From assembly GCF_041381155.1 (NCBI RefSeq), contig NC_091134.1, forward strand, positions 10,944,755 through 11,008,754: 64,000 nucleotides of DNA, given 5' to 3'. Each line of letters begins with the position of its first letter. Position 1 is the first letter of the stretch. This stretch comes from Argopecten irradians (taxonomy: Eukaryota; Mollusca; Bivalvia; Pectinida; Pectinidae). The translations under genes and the position numbers were made by a program. Below the pieces are notes generated by a model. The model was not told where the DNA came from and made no database searches. It was given only the letters and a program-made list of their open reading frames with translations. Shown piece by piece: positions 48,814 to 61,465 of the stretch.

Positions 48814-51800
48814 ATGGTATGTATATAATTTATGGACTAAATATATGTAATAATATATCATCAAATCTATGTTTCAAGTGTAGCAGATCAAGGTTCAGAT
48901 GTTCAACAAATGAGAAGGCTAATAGGAGTTAAACAACAATTCTCAAATCAAGACAAAAACTTTCTGGTAAAACAAACTTTTTATAAGATTCTGGGGAACT
49001 CTTGTTTACATCACATTTTACAGAATATTAGGTTTTACAGTAAATGAGAAATGCAATTTTTACCAATCATGTGATTAAGGTTAACCTAATTACTTTTTGA
49101 ACTATCGAGTGTTTGGGTAAAATTCTTCATACAAATAGTATATGGAGACAATTGATTGAGAAGACTATGCAGGCGTGACTTTTCTACCAGTAGATCCTTG
49201 TGAGATTCTGACTGTAACTTTATCCAACAGTTGTTACAATACTTCCGTTATCTTTATTATTTACTGTTATCATAGCACCTTGATCAGCAGTATAATGGTT
49301 AGAATTTCGTTAGTTTTACTGTACAGTTGTTTTTATTTGCGAATGGTGAATGTTCTCGATATTAGCGGAGGAAGACATTTCTCCATATATGCGGAGGATG
49401 AAAATTCTCTGTATTTGTGGAGGATGAAATTTCTCAATATTAGCGGAGGATAAAATTTCTCAATATTAGCGGAGGATAATTTTTTTCAAAATTTGCAGAG
49501 GATAAAATTTCTCTATATTAGCGGAGGATAAATTTCTCTATATTTGCGGAGGATAAAATTTCTTTATATTTGCGGAGGATAGAATTTCTCTATATTTGCG
49601 TTCAAATTTAATTGATGCAAACTTAGATATCCGTGAAATAAAATGGAATGAAAGAACAAGATAAGTCTACAATAAGATTAAGAATGTCATTTAGTCTTAT
49701 TCTGTTATCGAATGACAATATCATTAAATTGATTAATTATTTCTCATTACTTGTGTTTAGAAAATAAAAGTTATTTGACGCACTCTACTTATCATACTGT
49801 GTGTTTGTTGTTAAAATTTTTGCGGAAATGTTTAACCGGTTTGATTAACTATTTTAAAAGTGTTTGCCATAATTTTACACACATTTTGCAGATAATTTTG
49901 ATTTACATATAAAAATAAAGCACTCGCATATACACTTTTGAATGTCAGTAAGAACACTATATTATCACCTCACTTGATTGTAAACTATGAAGTTTATTTT
50001 TGATGATAGTTTTTTAAATACTTTTGTTCAATGATATTATTTATTTGTTTATTTATTTACCACCCACCAGAGTGAACAACAATCGGAACAAAGCGCACAA
50101 CAAAAGGAGGAGCCACCTGTGTCCGAAGAGGAAGCAAGGAAATGTTAGAGGCTTTTTGTTCTTTCATCTTACTTAGGAAACTAAAATCTGTTTATTTTTG
50201 TGGCAGTACATATATTTCGATGTCCTACCAGTTTCATATTATTTCAGCTGATCGTTTGGATAGGTAGTGAAGTATTTGTGAAATGTTCCTTTTTAAAATG
50301 TTTAGGTTTTTAGAATTAGAACAATGTTTCCCTCACCACAAAAGCACGTCAACATAAAGTAAGATGTTATAAGATGTTGCATTGGAAATTGTTTAAAGTT
50401 TATTTAAATTCGAGCAAGAATTAGTGTCAAGTTAAATGTGAATAAGACAATATTAAAACAATATGTTAGCCCTATGTCTAGGACATGTACATTGCTTTTA
50501 ATAGGCTGAATTAAGAATAGATTCTACAGTAAGATAAGTGCTACCAGTATTTTTTAATATTACAAACTTATACATAATCAGTATCTGACCATTAGAAAGC
50601 TGTTAAATCCTGTATGGTTGATCTGTTGAGGCTCAACAGTAACATCTATCATCATTTAGGGACGATATCCCTTGTATACAATGTGATGCATGTGTGAATG
50701 TATGTATGATTTGGGAGACTGTGGTACGTTGATGTATTCTTGTGAAATAGACATATTTGTATTATAGAAAATATATATCTGGTCCACAATATGAATATAT
50801 GTTAATGTCATTTCTATTTCCTGTTAGGGTTTTAATTTTAGTTTAATGAGTTTAAATTCAGTTAAAAACCATTAATAGTAAACGTTTTCTTTCATCAATA
50901 AGAAAAAAAATCAATATGTCTATACGTAATTTTGTTACAAAAAAACGATAATTAAAACTTGTGTGAAATAGATACAAAATTTTCACTATTAATCAACACA
51001 CTAACTTCAACACATCTGAGAACACGAATAAACCACAGTCTCCCAAACCACGCACCTCTCACTTCACACACACAAGAAACCACATGTACAGAAGGCTGTC
51101 CTAACATGGTATATCCCTATAACATAGTAGGTATCAGTTGCTGGGACCCCGTCTTCAGGCCCCAACTCTTTTGGATTCACACATGTCTAATCTGCAATAC
51201 CCCCAACTTTCTATAGTAATTACTTCAGCAGTGCTATCCCCGATATCATATATTTTCTAAGCGCTTACCAATATCGATTCAGGAATTATACCTCGGATTA
51301 AGATCTTCACCATCCTTGATATCGTAGTAAAAACTTTCAAACAAATTGTTTATGTTGCCACGATAGGTTTTCAATTGGTGCTTTATTGATTTTTTTCAGT
51401 GGAAGAGTGTCGACAGGCATTTTCTGTGTTTGATGTAAATGGCGACGGTTCTATTTCCGCCAAAGAACTTGGTGTGGTCATGCGAAGATTAGGGAAAAAC
51501 CCGTCTGAAGCTGATCTCAAAGAAATGATTCGGGAAGTGGATAAGGACGGTACGATCATGCGCAATTTATGTTTTGTTTCGTTTTTAATTATTATTGTTA
51601 TTATTTGTTTTGTTTTTCTATCATAATCATCATTAATCTTTCTTCTATACTTTAACTTGACACGATACTGACAAGAACGTGTTATGCCACAAATCCATCC
51701 TCGATTATGCAGGAGTTAGTATCACTACATATTTTGTCTAAATTTACCAGCAGCTCAACAAATTATGTAATGATAATCGAACCAGATACCTGACTTCCAA

Positions 51801-53208
51801 AGCAATGTTATAATCAATAGGCAAATCATTTTTATATATATAAATATATAACTAATTATTAAACAAGCTGACGACAGGAGGAAAAACAGCTAATATCCTC
51901 CAGCTTAACATTATACAATTATTAACTTTTGTATGGGTTAATACGAGGAACTGTTAAACATATTGATACTTCCCGTTTACAGAACTCAGAAATAAATGGA
52001 TCCGTATGCTTTAGGCTGTTAACTATATTACGTTTACGAAAATTTTTGAAAATGCTGAAACTGAATATTAGGAGTTAAGTGATATTTTGTATGACAGACA
52101 ACAATATGAACAACATGTGTTCTATCTATCAAGACATGACTCCGACAGAAGCAAGTTGGGGTACATTATAAAAACGTCTTATAACTAATTCCCTTGGACA
52201 TAACGTAGTATTTTTCATTCTGCCTTTAAACTAATTTTTTAGTTCCCAGAAGTTCGTTATAACCGTGATTTCCTCTACCTTTGTGCTGTAAGTTATCTTA
52301 TTTATTGGCCCGAAATATTCTACTATTCTATCGTCTTCCTATGTAGGTCTCATGTCAACAAAGGGTGACCGAACGTCAAAATAATACAGATTAATGAATA
52401 GTGTGTTTTATCTACGTTAATCTTCCTCAGTCAAGGGCCAAATATTTGGATGAATTCTGTGCTAAATATCGTTACACATAAAAAGGATGAAATTAGTTTG
52501 GTGAAGTATATGCTTTATTTATCTTTTACTCAGATGATGGGCAGATTGATTTTCAAGAGTTCGTAGCTATGACGAAAAAGAAGGACCGCAGTGAAGAAGA
52601 AAATGAATTAAGGGAAGCATTTAAGATGTTTGATAAAGACGGAAATGGGTTTCTCGATAAGCAAGAGTTGAAGGTGATCCTGATGAAAACAGGAGAGGCT
52701 CTCTCAGAAGAAGATGTGGATGACATGATGAGAGAAGCGGATACCAACAACGACGGGTTTATTGACTACGAAGGTTCAAATTATCTTTTCTTAATAACAC
52801 ACAAATAGAAATCGCATTTTGAATTGAAAACGAGAATATTAAATTTTGAATTAATGAGTCGATGACTTGTTATTTCGATGGTTAGATATTTGCAACAACA
52901 ATGATATCACGAGAACCCGTAACCATATCAATGTGTGAACATATCGAGCTACAAAGTGTTCAGTAATATTTAAAAATGACTTCTTTAATACCTTTTGTCA
53001 TCTTAAACTACCTTTTTGTTTGAATTTACAATGTATACAAAAAAATATCTTCTATCCATGGGTAATACGGATGACATTTTTCTGGTGACTTCTTAAGTTT
53101 GCCATTCTGAAGATCTATTTTCTTTGCCAAGCTTACCTTTAACAGTGCTTCCCATGACTTTTCATTTTGTCCATTTTGTTTTCAGAATTCGTCAGAATGA
53201 TGACATGA
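48814..53208 (+). CDS. Calmodulin-like EF-hand protein G with acidic/Gln N-terminal extension (162 aa)
   Basis: Exons: 48814-48816 (ATG|GTATGT), 50071-50143, 51400-51549, 52534-52773, 53186-53208, giving 162 residues. All four loops are canonical: [12 protein letters not shown] (37-48), [12 protein letters not shown] (73-84), [12 protein letters not shown] and [12 protein letters not shown] (145-156). The C-terminus EFVRMMT is very close to that of calmodulin (EFVQMMTAK). Exon 2 is unusually long (73 bases) and encodes a 24-residue lead, [20 protein letters not shown], rich in Gln and Glu, before the first helix; calmodulin has about 10 residues there. Intron 1 holds a ~30-bp tandem repeat. 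With B it is the best candidate for a fully calcium-responsive member. The exon 2 donor (GTTAGA) is weak, so that boundary is the least certain. Confidence 0.86.
49350..49602 (+). repeat. ~30-bp tandem repeat in intron 1 of gene G
   Basis: About eight units of the type TTTGCGGAGGATAAAATTTC followed by TCTATA, with TTAGCGGAGGA variants. Moderate divergence between units. Confidence 0.85.
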
Positions 53209-53832
53209 AGACAGCTCAAGTTTTGTGTTTATTGTCCTTTATAACATACGTGTCGCCTAAAAATACCATTATTGACTGATAGCATCAAGATATTGATGTA
53301 TGATTCGTATAAATAGCATTGTGTTTAGTATGGAAGCTGTCATTTGACAATGAATGCCTTAAAAAAGATTACATGAAGAAAACAGATAACTATTTTGTAA
53401 TTTAACCTCATTTCACCATAAGGATATACATTGAGCAGTTCGAAAGACGGGCGCAGTTCCCTTTCAGGAAATTCAGTTTATGTCTTAACTTAAAATAACA
53501 CCAATGTCGGAGCAAACCAGCAAGGCAAATGTTTCTTCGGTAGGCTGCTACACCGGAACTAGAAACTTCATCTACCCACAATACCTGTGTGTTTGATCCT
53601 GTTTCCTGTCACACGAACAGCGTGTATTCATTATCACGTGACCAGGTAATTCCCTCACTGTTATCATGAATATTTAGGCATTGCTGTGACCGGTATCCAG
53701 AGCGCCATAAACGTTCTATTCATTGTTTAAACATTTTTTAATTTCATAATGAATTACCTTGAATATATAATATAGCATGATTGATCACCAAAATGAAATC
53801 GAAAATTGGTGTGTATATTATTTCAGAAAATC

Positions 53833-53838
53833 AATAAA
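53833..53838 (+). promoter_or_regulatory. Poly(A) signal, gene G
   Basis: AATAAA about 625 bases after the stop of gene G; a second candidate, AATAAA within GAAATAAAAAC, lies near 53917. Confidence 0.4.
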
Positions 53839-54969
53839 TGTATGTTATTATGTGATTTGTAGTCTGTTATCAGTGTCGTAGAATATGTTAATCTATTGGT
53901 CGTTATTAAACAATTGAAATAAAAACAAAACATACACAATCACATCAAGGTATCAAAAAGATAAGCACAAAACGGTAATCTTATTGACGTCAGGAATTGA
54001 AACAAAACAACGCACAGAGACTTGGCGATATATCATCGTCGAAGACGATCCACCAAATTGAAGCTTCAGCGACAAAAGAGATACATAAAACACATAAAAT
54101 TCCTTAATTAAGCAACTAAAGGCACATCCTTAAATCACACAAGAAATGTTTTGACCACCTTGACCACCTACTACTGATGTCCATGATGACCAGAGACGTA
54201 CAATATGTGAATACCATAAAGAAACAGTATTCCTCATACCTACGGGTGTAATACTGGCTGATCTTGGGCAATACACCATGTCGCCTGAGGCTGTATTGTA
54301 TGGCTGCCCATGCAATAAAGCCCCGTGACGTCACGGCGTCAAGCAAAATTTCTATTTCCTCGGTAAAATTTTAACATTTTTTTCACAAACTTGGCTTGTT
54401 TTACTTTAAAAAATATTAATATTAATGAAAATATCTTGTAATTTTTTTGTATGGAACATTGACTTTCAGTCGTGGATTTCTTCGAATTTATTTCAAAATG
54501 GCGGGAAAGTATTGTTGTGAAATTGCTACAAAACGTCGAGGTATGTAAGAAAAATACTCTTTCATAAGTGTATCACAAAATGTTTAAAACACTCGGCAAG
54601 CCTCGGGTTTTACTACATTTTATGACCCTCGGGTAGAATATCCCTATCCTTCATATCCACATATGAAAGAGTCTTATAATACAGTCCTTAGCGAGCTTGA
54701 ACTGTACAGAAATTGCCTAGTTTTGTATGCCTTAGCAACAAAAACTGTCAGACCTATTCTTGTTGACTAAAGACATACCAGGTATTTGACATACAAATAA
54801 TGTAACTTCAGATGAAAAGATTGTATCCTTCAAACGTATTTTTGTCGTGAACATATCACGATTTAACGTATATTGTAATGTATACGTTATTGTATAGTTT
54901 TTGCGTACAAAGTCCGTTTTTACTTAAAGTTGCTACACCTACACTGTCGACAAAATGTAATTTGTATCT

Positions 54970-55165
54970 ATAAAAATAGGCATAGATTTTGTATTTTCCT
55001 TCAGTAACAAAAGTTACTTGCTTTTTCACTTTTACCATCATTTAAAAAATTGAGTTATTTTTTTACTTCATTGCATCCCGAAAGCATACATGGTACTATG
55101 CCCTATATGAAATGCAGTGCTGATTGCACGGACGACAAAAGTAAAAGAAATTGTACTTTGTATTG

Positions 55166-55202
<37 letters not shown>

Positions 55203-55273
55203 ATTAAACACTAATTATTATTTAAGTGATCAATTTATTTAAATGCTCTATTGGCGGCGCAGCATCTTTAACA
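54970..55273. mobile_element. MITE with AAGATGCTCC-type termini, copy 3 (left end decayed)
   Basis: Interior blocks TTTCCTTCAGTAACAAAAGTTA, GCATCCCGAAA-like and CTGATTGCAC match the family, and the right end GGCGGCGCAGCATCTTTAA is kept. The left terminal repeat is not recognisable. It lies about 310 bp from a better-preserved copy in the same orientation. A (TA)n run has expanded inside it. Confidence 0.65.
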
Positions 55274-55585
55274 CTGTTTAATAAGCGTAATAGCGTACGA
55301 AGGCAAGCCAAAAGATTTACATATGATTAAAGGGAACAAACTCTACCTGATCAATTTTAAATGAAGAGACTTAACTCGGGTGTCCTTCCATGCAACAAGA
55401 AACAAATTGAGTTTAGAAACATATACATTTTATTGGTACTTACTAACAAAAATTCGGATTAGTTTACAAATGCTTTCTATTTGTGCTTTTGTACTGTAGT
55501 CGATCGTTTCTGGTACTATACTTACTTGTACATAGAACTGCTTATTTATACATTGTAGGTGCTGGCCTCTATCAGTAATAATTAA

Positions 55586-55975
55586 AGATGCTCCACCGCT
55601 GACAAATAGTATTTTTTCACTATTAAAAACAGGAGCAGACGATTTAGTATTTTTCTTCAGTTACAAAAGTTACTTACTTAAGACCATTACCACCATTGAA
55701 AAGTTAGAGCTTCTAATTTTACTTCACGTTGAAAATAAAAAAATGATTAATTGCATCCCGAAAAAATTCCGTGTCACTATATCCTATATGGAATGAAGTA
55801 CTGATTGCGCATGCACCAAAGACGAAGTAAATTATTTTATATTATTTTTTTATTTTTTTTTTTTTTATTCATTTTTTTCATTGTGTAAATTATATATATA
55901 TATATACACGATTAAACACCAATTATTGTTCAAATGATGAATATCATTTTATGCTCTGTTGGCGGTGGAGCATCT
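55586..55975. mobile_element. MITE with AAGATGCTCC-type termini, copy 4
   Basis: Ends AAGATGCTCCACCGCTGACA and GGCGGTGGAGCATCTT. Very similar to the copy at 13703-14060 over its whole length, with extra T-rich and TA-rich tracts inside. TTA precedes the left end; the right flank (GCA) does not match, so the duplication has been lost or the edge differs. Confidence 0.8.
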
Positions 55976-56259
55976 TGCAGCTCTAGACATTTTTCTATTG
56001 GTAACAAGAGAAATTGAGTTCATAATTTCATACATTTAAGATACATGCTTTCATTTTATCATCCATAACTTTAACTTATATCAATCATATCTCTGACGTA
56101 CTAGCATTCTAGGAAATCTATTGACAATCTAAACCCATTTTTTGTATGTTGTACATTTTGACAGAAGTGACGAGAAACAACTGATCACCACGGTATGAAC
56201 ACAGTAAGTATATGGGATGAACAAGTTCCCAAACGCCTGACAGGTAGTTATCATGTTTA

Positions 56260-56475
56260 GGCCAAAAAAGATGATATGTCTGTTTAGGGTTACCCGACCG
56301 ACCCTAATTTTTTTCCACTTTCTACGACAAAAAATTAAAAGTCGGGATTTCGATCTCAGACTCCGGTTCCGGCGATCATTTTAGAGTGAAAGACATTTTT
56401 TTAAAATCCTTCCGACCTACCGACCATATGTTTTACGCCAATGAAACCCTAAACAGACATGTTATTTTTTTGGCC
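56260..56475. mobile_element. MITE with GGCCAAAAAA termini and TTA target duplication
   Basis: ~30-bp inverted ends: GGCCAAAAAAGATGATATGT then CTGTTTAGGGTT on the left, mirrored by AACCCTAAACAGACATG and TTTTTTTGGCC on the right. TTA lies directly outside both ends, as in PIF/Harbinger-type elements. Non-coding, ~216 bp. It ends about 100 bp before the LTR element. Confidence 0.8.
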
Positions 56476-56574
56476 TTATCTTAATTTTCTTAATTTTCAA
56501 ATTTTGAAATGAAACTCGCTGAAGCTCGTGTCTTGTCAAAATTTGAAAACCACTAAATCGAGTTTGATAAATAT

Positions 56575-56739
56575 TGTGTCGTAGGTTCGTTTGAAGCACT
56601 GTAACATTGGTTCGGTGTACCATTTTTGTAACTGCTTGTGTGAAGTAATATTGAGTAATAAATATGGCGGACCACTGAACTGTTGTTGTTTGATGTGTAG
56701 GAACACAATACGTCCACACTGACAGTAGAACACGAAACA
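56575..56739 (+). repeat. 5' LTR of the Steamer-like element
   Basis: Begins TGTGTCGTAGG and ends CGAAACA; appears the same as the 3' LTR throughout. Contains AATAAA in its middle (GAGTAATAAATATGG), a likely poly(A) signal. Confidence 0.93.
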
Positions 56740-59700
56740 TGGTGTCAGAATGGTTTTCGATGGTAAGGTGAGTGACACTACTATCGTAAAAATCGATCGT
56801 GAGCCCAGGAAGATAATCGACATGGAGGCACGGAGCGTTGTAAACATGAGGTGCCCAGACCATGCGGTTCCCGCCAAATTTCACCGAGGACTATGAGGCC
56901 GGACAACGTAAATAAACTTTGAATCTATATATAAACTTTTGTGAAAACAAACTTGTTTTAAGATGTCAATGGTTAATCAAAACGTTGGTGGAAGCGCCGA
57001 GGCCCCACAAGGTACTGAAGGTGGTGCAAGTCAAGTCCAACCGTTGTTAATTCATGTCCCGTCAAACTTACCTTTTCCAACAAAACTAGAAATGAAGGGT
57101 AATTTATCTGTGAACTGGAAGAAATTTCAGCGAGTATGGGACAACTATGAAGTTGCCACAGGACTCATAAACAAATCAAAGAAGCTAAGAAATGCTACAT
57201 TATTGACATGTATAGGTGCTGAAGCACTCCAAGTCTATGATGGTCTAACATTTGAATCCGCAGAAGATAAAGATGACATTGAAAAGGTGTTAAAGAAATT
57301 TGAAGACTTCTGTGTTGGTCAAACAAATGACATCTATGAAAGATACATGTTCAACAAAAGGGAGCAAGGTAAACATGAGTCAATCGATGAATATGTCGCC
57401 GCACTCCGATCCCTAGCTAAAACCTGCAAATACGATACGCTTGAGGATGAAATGATACGCGACAGAATCGTAATAGGTCTTGAAAACAACGGTACTAGAA
57501 AGAAGCTACTCCAAGAGAGAAAACTGGACTTAAAAAAGTGTATTGACATTTGCCGGACTAATGAAAAGATTACTGTCCAAATGAAAGAAATGAATGAGGA
57601 AGTACATTATATGAAGCGTAAAACAGCTCCACATAAGTCCGAACAGAAATATGACCGATCCAGCGACGCGACGTGTAATTCGTGTGGTCGAAAACACGAC
57701 AGGAAGAGGGAAAGTTGCCCTGCATATGGACGTAAATGCCGAAAATGTGGTGATAAAGGACATTTTGAGGTAAAATGTAAAGGCGAGCGTAAGCCTGAAC
57801 GTCCAAGAAAACACAAACCGCGTGGAGGAGGTCATCGACGCGTGCACTATGTAAGTGACGAATCAGAGGAAAGCGATTATATGCTCTCTGTTGAAGAAGT
57901 AAATGCACTAGGTGTGAAACCTAAGCGAATCAATGCATTGTTGAAGATCAACAAGAAAAACATTGAGTTCCAACTAGATAGTGGTTCATCAGTTAATGTC
58001 CTACCAGCCCGCGTGTATGCACGTGCATGTCATGATCGTCAATTTAAGAAACTGAAAAGCTATAACAGAAAGCTACAGATGTTCAACAAAACCACAACTA
58101 AACCTGTTGGAAAGAGAACATTGGAAACCATCAATCCGAGAACAAAGGAGAAATATATGGTTGAATATGTGATCGTACAGGGAGATGTTCACCCTATCCT
58201 AGGGTCAGCTGACACACAGGAAATGGATTTGATCAGAATTCAATCCCATAACATACAGGAGAGAAATGTGGGTGATGATGTCGTAAACCTGGTCGATACG
58301 AAGGAAATAAGTATCAGTGACCTTGATAAAACAGGTGTGTTTGAAGGTGAAGGTTGTTTGCCAGGAGAACTTCATTTAGAAATTGATGAAACTGTTAAAC
58401 CGACGAAAATACCAGTGAGAAAACTACCTGTAGCAACAAAACCAAAGGTCAAGGACGAATTGGACCGTTTGGTGAAAAAGGACGTGCTCGAACGTGTCAC
58501 AGTTCCGACAGATTGGATTTCGTCGTTAGTCGTTGTTACAAAACCGTCAGGAAAAATCAGATTGTGTATAGACCCTCAACCGTTAAACAAAGCGCTCAAA
58601 CGAAATGACTACTCGATGCCAGTATTGGATGATGTGTTGCCAGACTTAGCTAACGCCAAGGTATTCACTGTGGCAGATGCAAAAAATGGCTTCTGGCATG
58701 TTAAACTCGATGAAGCGAGTAGTTTGTTAACAACGTTTGGGACCCCTTTCGGAAGATTTCGTTGGAAAAGAATGCCTTTTGGCATATCGGTGGCACCCGA
58801 GGAATTCCAGCGAAGAATCGATGAGTGTTTGGAAGGTTTGACTGGTGTCAAGGCCATACACGATGATATATTGATTTACGGTTCAGGAGAGAAGGATGAG
58901 GATGCGTTGACAGATCATGAGATCAACTTGAAAGCGTTCATCCAAAGGTGTAACGAGCAGAATCTTAAGCTCAACAGAGACAAACTGAAGTTAAGACTAT
59001 CGCGAGTAGCGTATATGTGACACATAATCTCGAGAGAAGGTTTACAAATCGACCCCGAAAAAACGCGAGCGATTAAAGAAATGCCTAAACCAGCAAACAA
59101 AGGGGATGTGCAAAGATTGCTGGGAATGACGAACTATGTCCAGAAATTCACTCCAAACATGTCCGAAATCACAACACCTCTAAGACACTTAATCAGAAAT
59201 GATACCGAGTTTGTATGGGATTGTGAACATGACACAGCATTCGAAAAAGTGAAAAACGCGCTAACAGCAGCTCCAGTGTTAAAATTCTTTGATCCGTCAA
59301 AGGATACCGTCTTACAATGCGATGCGTCTCAGACAGGGTTAGGTGCATGTCTAATGCAGGATGGACACCCGATATGTTATGCTTCGAGGTCCTTGACTAA
59401 GACGGAAGAGCGTTATGCTCAAATCGAAAAGGAACTGTTGGCTGTGGTGTTCGGAGTAGAGAGGTTTGAGACATATACCTATGGACGTAAAGTTTTAGTA
59501 GAATCGGACCATAAGCCGCTGGAGATTATCTGTAGAAAAAATCTCCTGAGTGCTCCAAAGCGACTCCAGAGAATGTTACTTCGGTTGCAGAAATTCAATC
59601 TTGAAATTCAGTACAGACCGGGTCCGACAATGTACATGGCCGACGCGCTCAGTAGAGCATATCTCAAGGAAAACAGTGAAAATCGGTCTGAAACCGAGCG

Positions 59701-61465
59701 CGAGACTGAATACATCAATGTGATACTACCAATCACAGAGTCGAGATACGCCAGGCTGCAAGCCGCTACAGAATCCGACGAGGTACTCAGGCAACTCAAA
59801 ACGGTAATTCTCCAAGGATGGCCGGATACTAAAGACACCCTTAATAACAAGCTTCATGTCTACTTTACATTCCGCGATGAACTTGTCGTTCAGAATGGTC
59901 TAGTTTTCAAAGGTGACCGAGTAGTTGTGCCGGAGAGTGAAAGAGAAAATATCATTGAGGCAGCACACTCGCACCTAGGAATACAGGGATGCATTCGGAG
60001 AATGAGAGAATCTTTGTATTGGCCAGGAATGTATAAAGACGTGGAGAACTTTGTCAGTAAATGTGAGATATGTAACTCAAGATGTATCGATCAGCCGAAA
60101 GAACCGTTAATAAGCCACGAGGTACCTGACAGACCTTGGTCAAAGCTAGGTTGTGATCTCTTTGACCTAAATCAGAAAGCCTACTTGGTGACAGTAGACT
60201 ATTTTTCCGATTACTTCGAGATAGACAGGTTGTTCGACAAAACTGGTAAAGAGGTAATTGGAAAATTGAAGGCGCACTTCGCGAGACATGGGATACCAGA
60301 TGTTATCTTTTCCGACAACGGACCGCCGTTTCAGAGTCATGAATTTGACAAATTTGCTGAAAGTTACGATTTTGAGCACATTACCAGCTCACCGGCGTAC
60401 CCACAGTCAAACGGAAAAGTTGAAAACGCTGTAAAAACGTCTAAACGAATCATGGAGAAATCTATCCGTGACGCTAAAGACCCATTTCTAGCTCTACTAG
60501 ACTGGAGAAATACGCCACGTGAAGGAGTGAACTATTCACCGTCACAACGTCTATTCGGTCGAAGGACAAAAACTTTGTTACCAACATCAACGAAATTGTT
60601 AGAACCACAGTCGTTGAATTCAAAGGACGTAAAAGACAAAATAACACAAAGGAAAGAAAAACAGCAGAATAACTACAATCACGGTGTGAAAGAACTAGGT
60701 ATTTTGAAAGGAGGAGATGTGGTTAGGATAAAACCAGTGGGTAGATCTAAGCTATGGACAAAAGCCGTAGTTACAGACCAAACCGACATAAGGTCATATA
60801 ACGTAAGAACAGAGGATGGAAGGGAATACAGACGTAATCGTCGTCACCTCAGAAAGACCCAGGAAAAATGGAAGCCTGTTGGTACACCAGTTATTCTAGG
60901 TTCAGATACTGATAGTTCAAAACCAGTTGTTGAAACTCCATCAGAAAGTGTAAATGTCGCACCAGACAAACAAATGGAACTGGTTACACGAGAGACACGA
61001 GACACTTCTCCAAAACCATCACAAATCCCTGTGAGAGTTCCTAGTCCGACCCCAAGTACACCTGTGACGACAAGAGTTGGAAGACGTGTTGAGAAACCGA
61101 AACATCTGCAAGATTTCGTGTGCCAGATTAGTGTGCATTAGTTTATATGTTTCTTTTAGTCATGTTTGACTAGTTCAAAGTGTTTTCCTAGTTAAATCAG
61201 TTGATTGATATTAGTTAAAAGTGTTTACAGACTTTAAAGTGGACATGGCCAATTGAGAACTGAAAGATTATTTTAGAAATAATAATGTTAACATTTAAAT
61301 ATGTAATTGCTTAGAAATTTATTGGAACAATAATTAATATATTTAGTTTCATCCATAGTGAAGAAAGTTTAGCACACATGGACTCAATTACATATTGATA
61401 AAGTTTGTTTTATTCCCCATATCATATCTATGGACAGTTAAATATAATATCTAAAGAAAGGGGGA

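Larger units (their letters stand above)
53209..56259. other. Region between EF-hand gene G and the LTR element
   Basis: No supported gene. It contains the gene G 3' UTR, a possible small inverted-repeat element near 54540-54680 (TACTCTTTCAT ... ATGAAAGAGT), two AGATGCTCC-family MITEs, and a (TA)n run at about 55166-55198. Confidence 0.5.

Noticed and set aside
54498-54540. Possible orphan first exon (MAGKYCCEIATKRR followed by GTATGT)
   Set aside because: Good-looking ATG and donor, but no downstream exon or homology found, and it lies beside a probable inverted-repeat element, so it may belong to a repeat.
57334-59850. Antisense open frames within the LTR element
   Set aside because: Shadows of the element's own coding strand with no homology.
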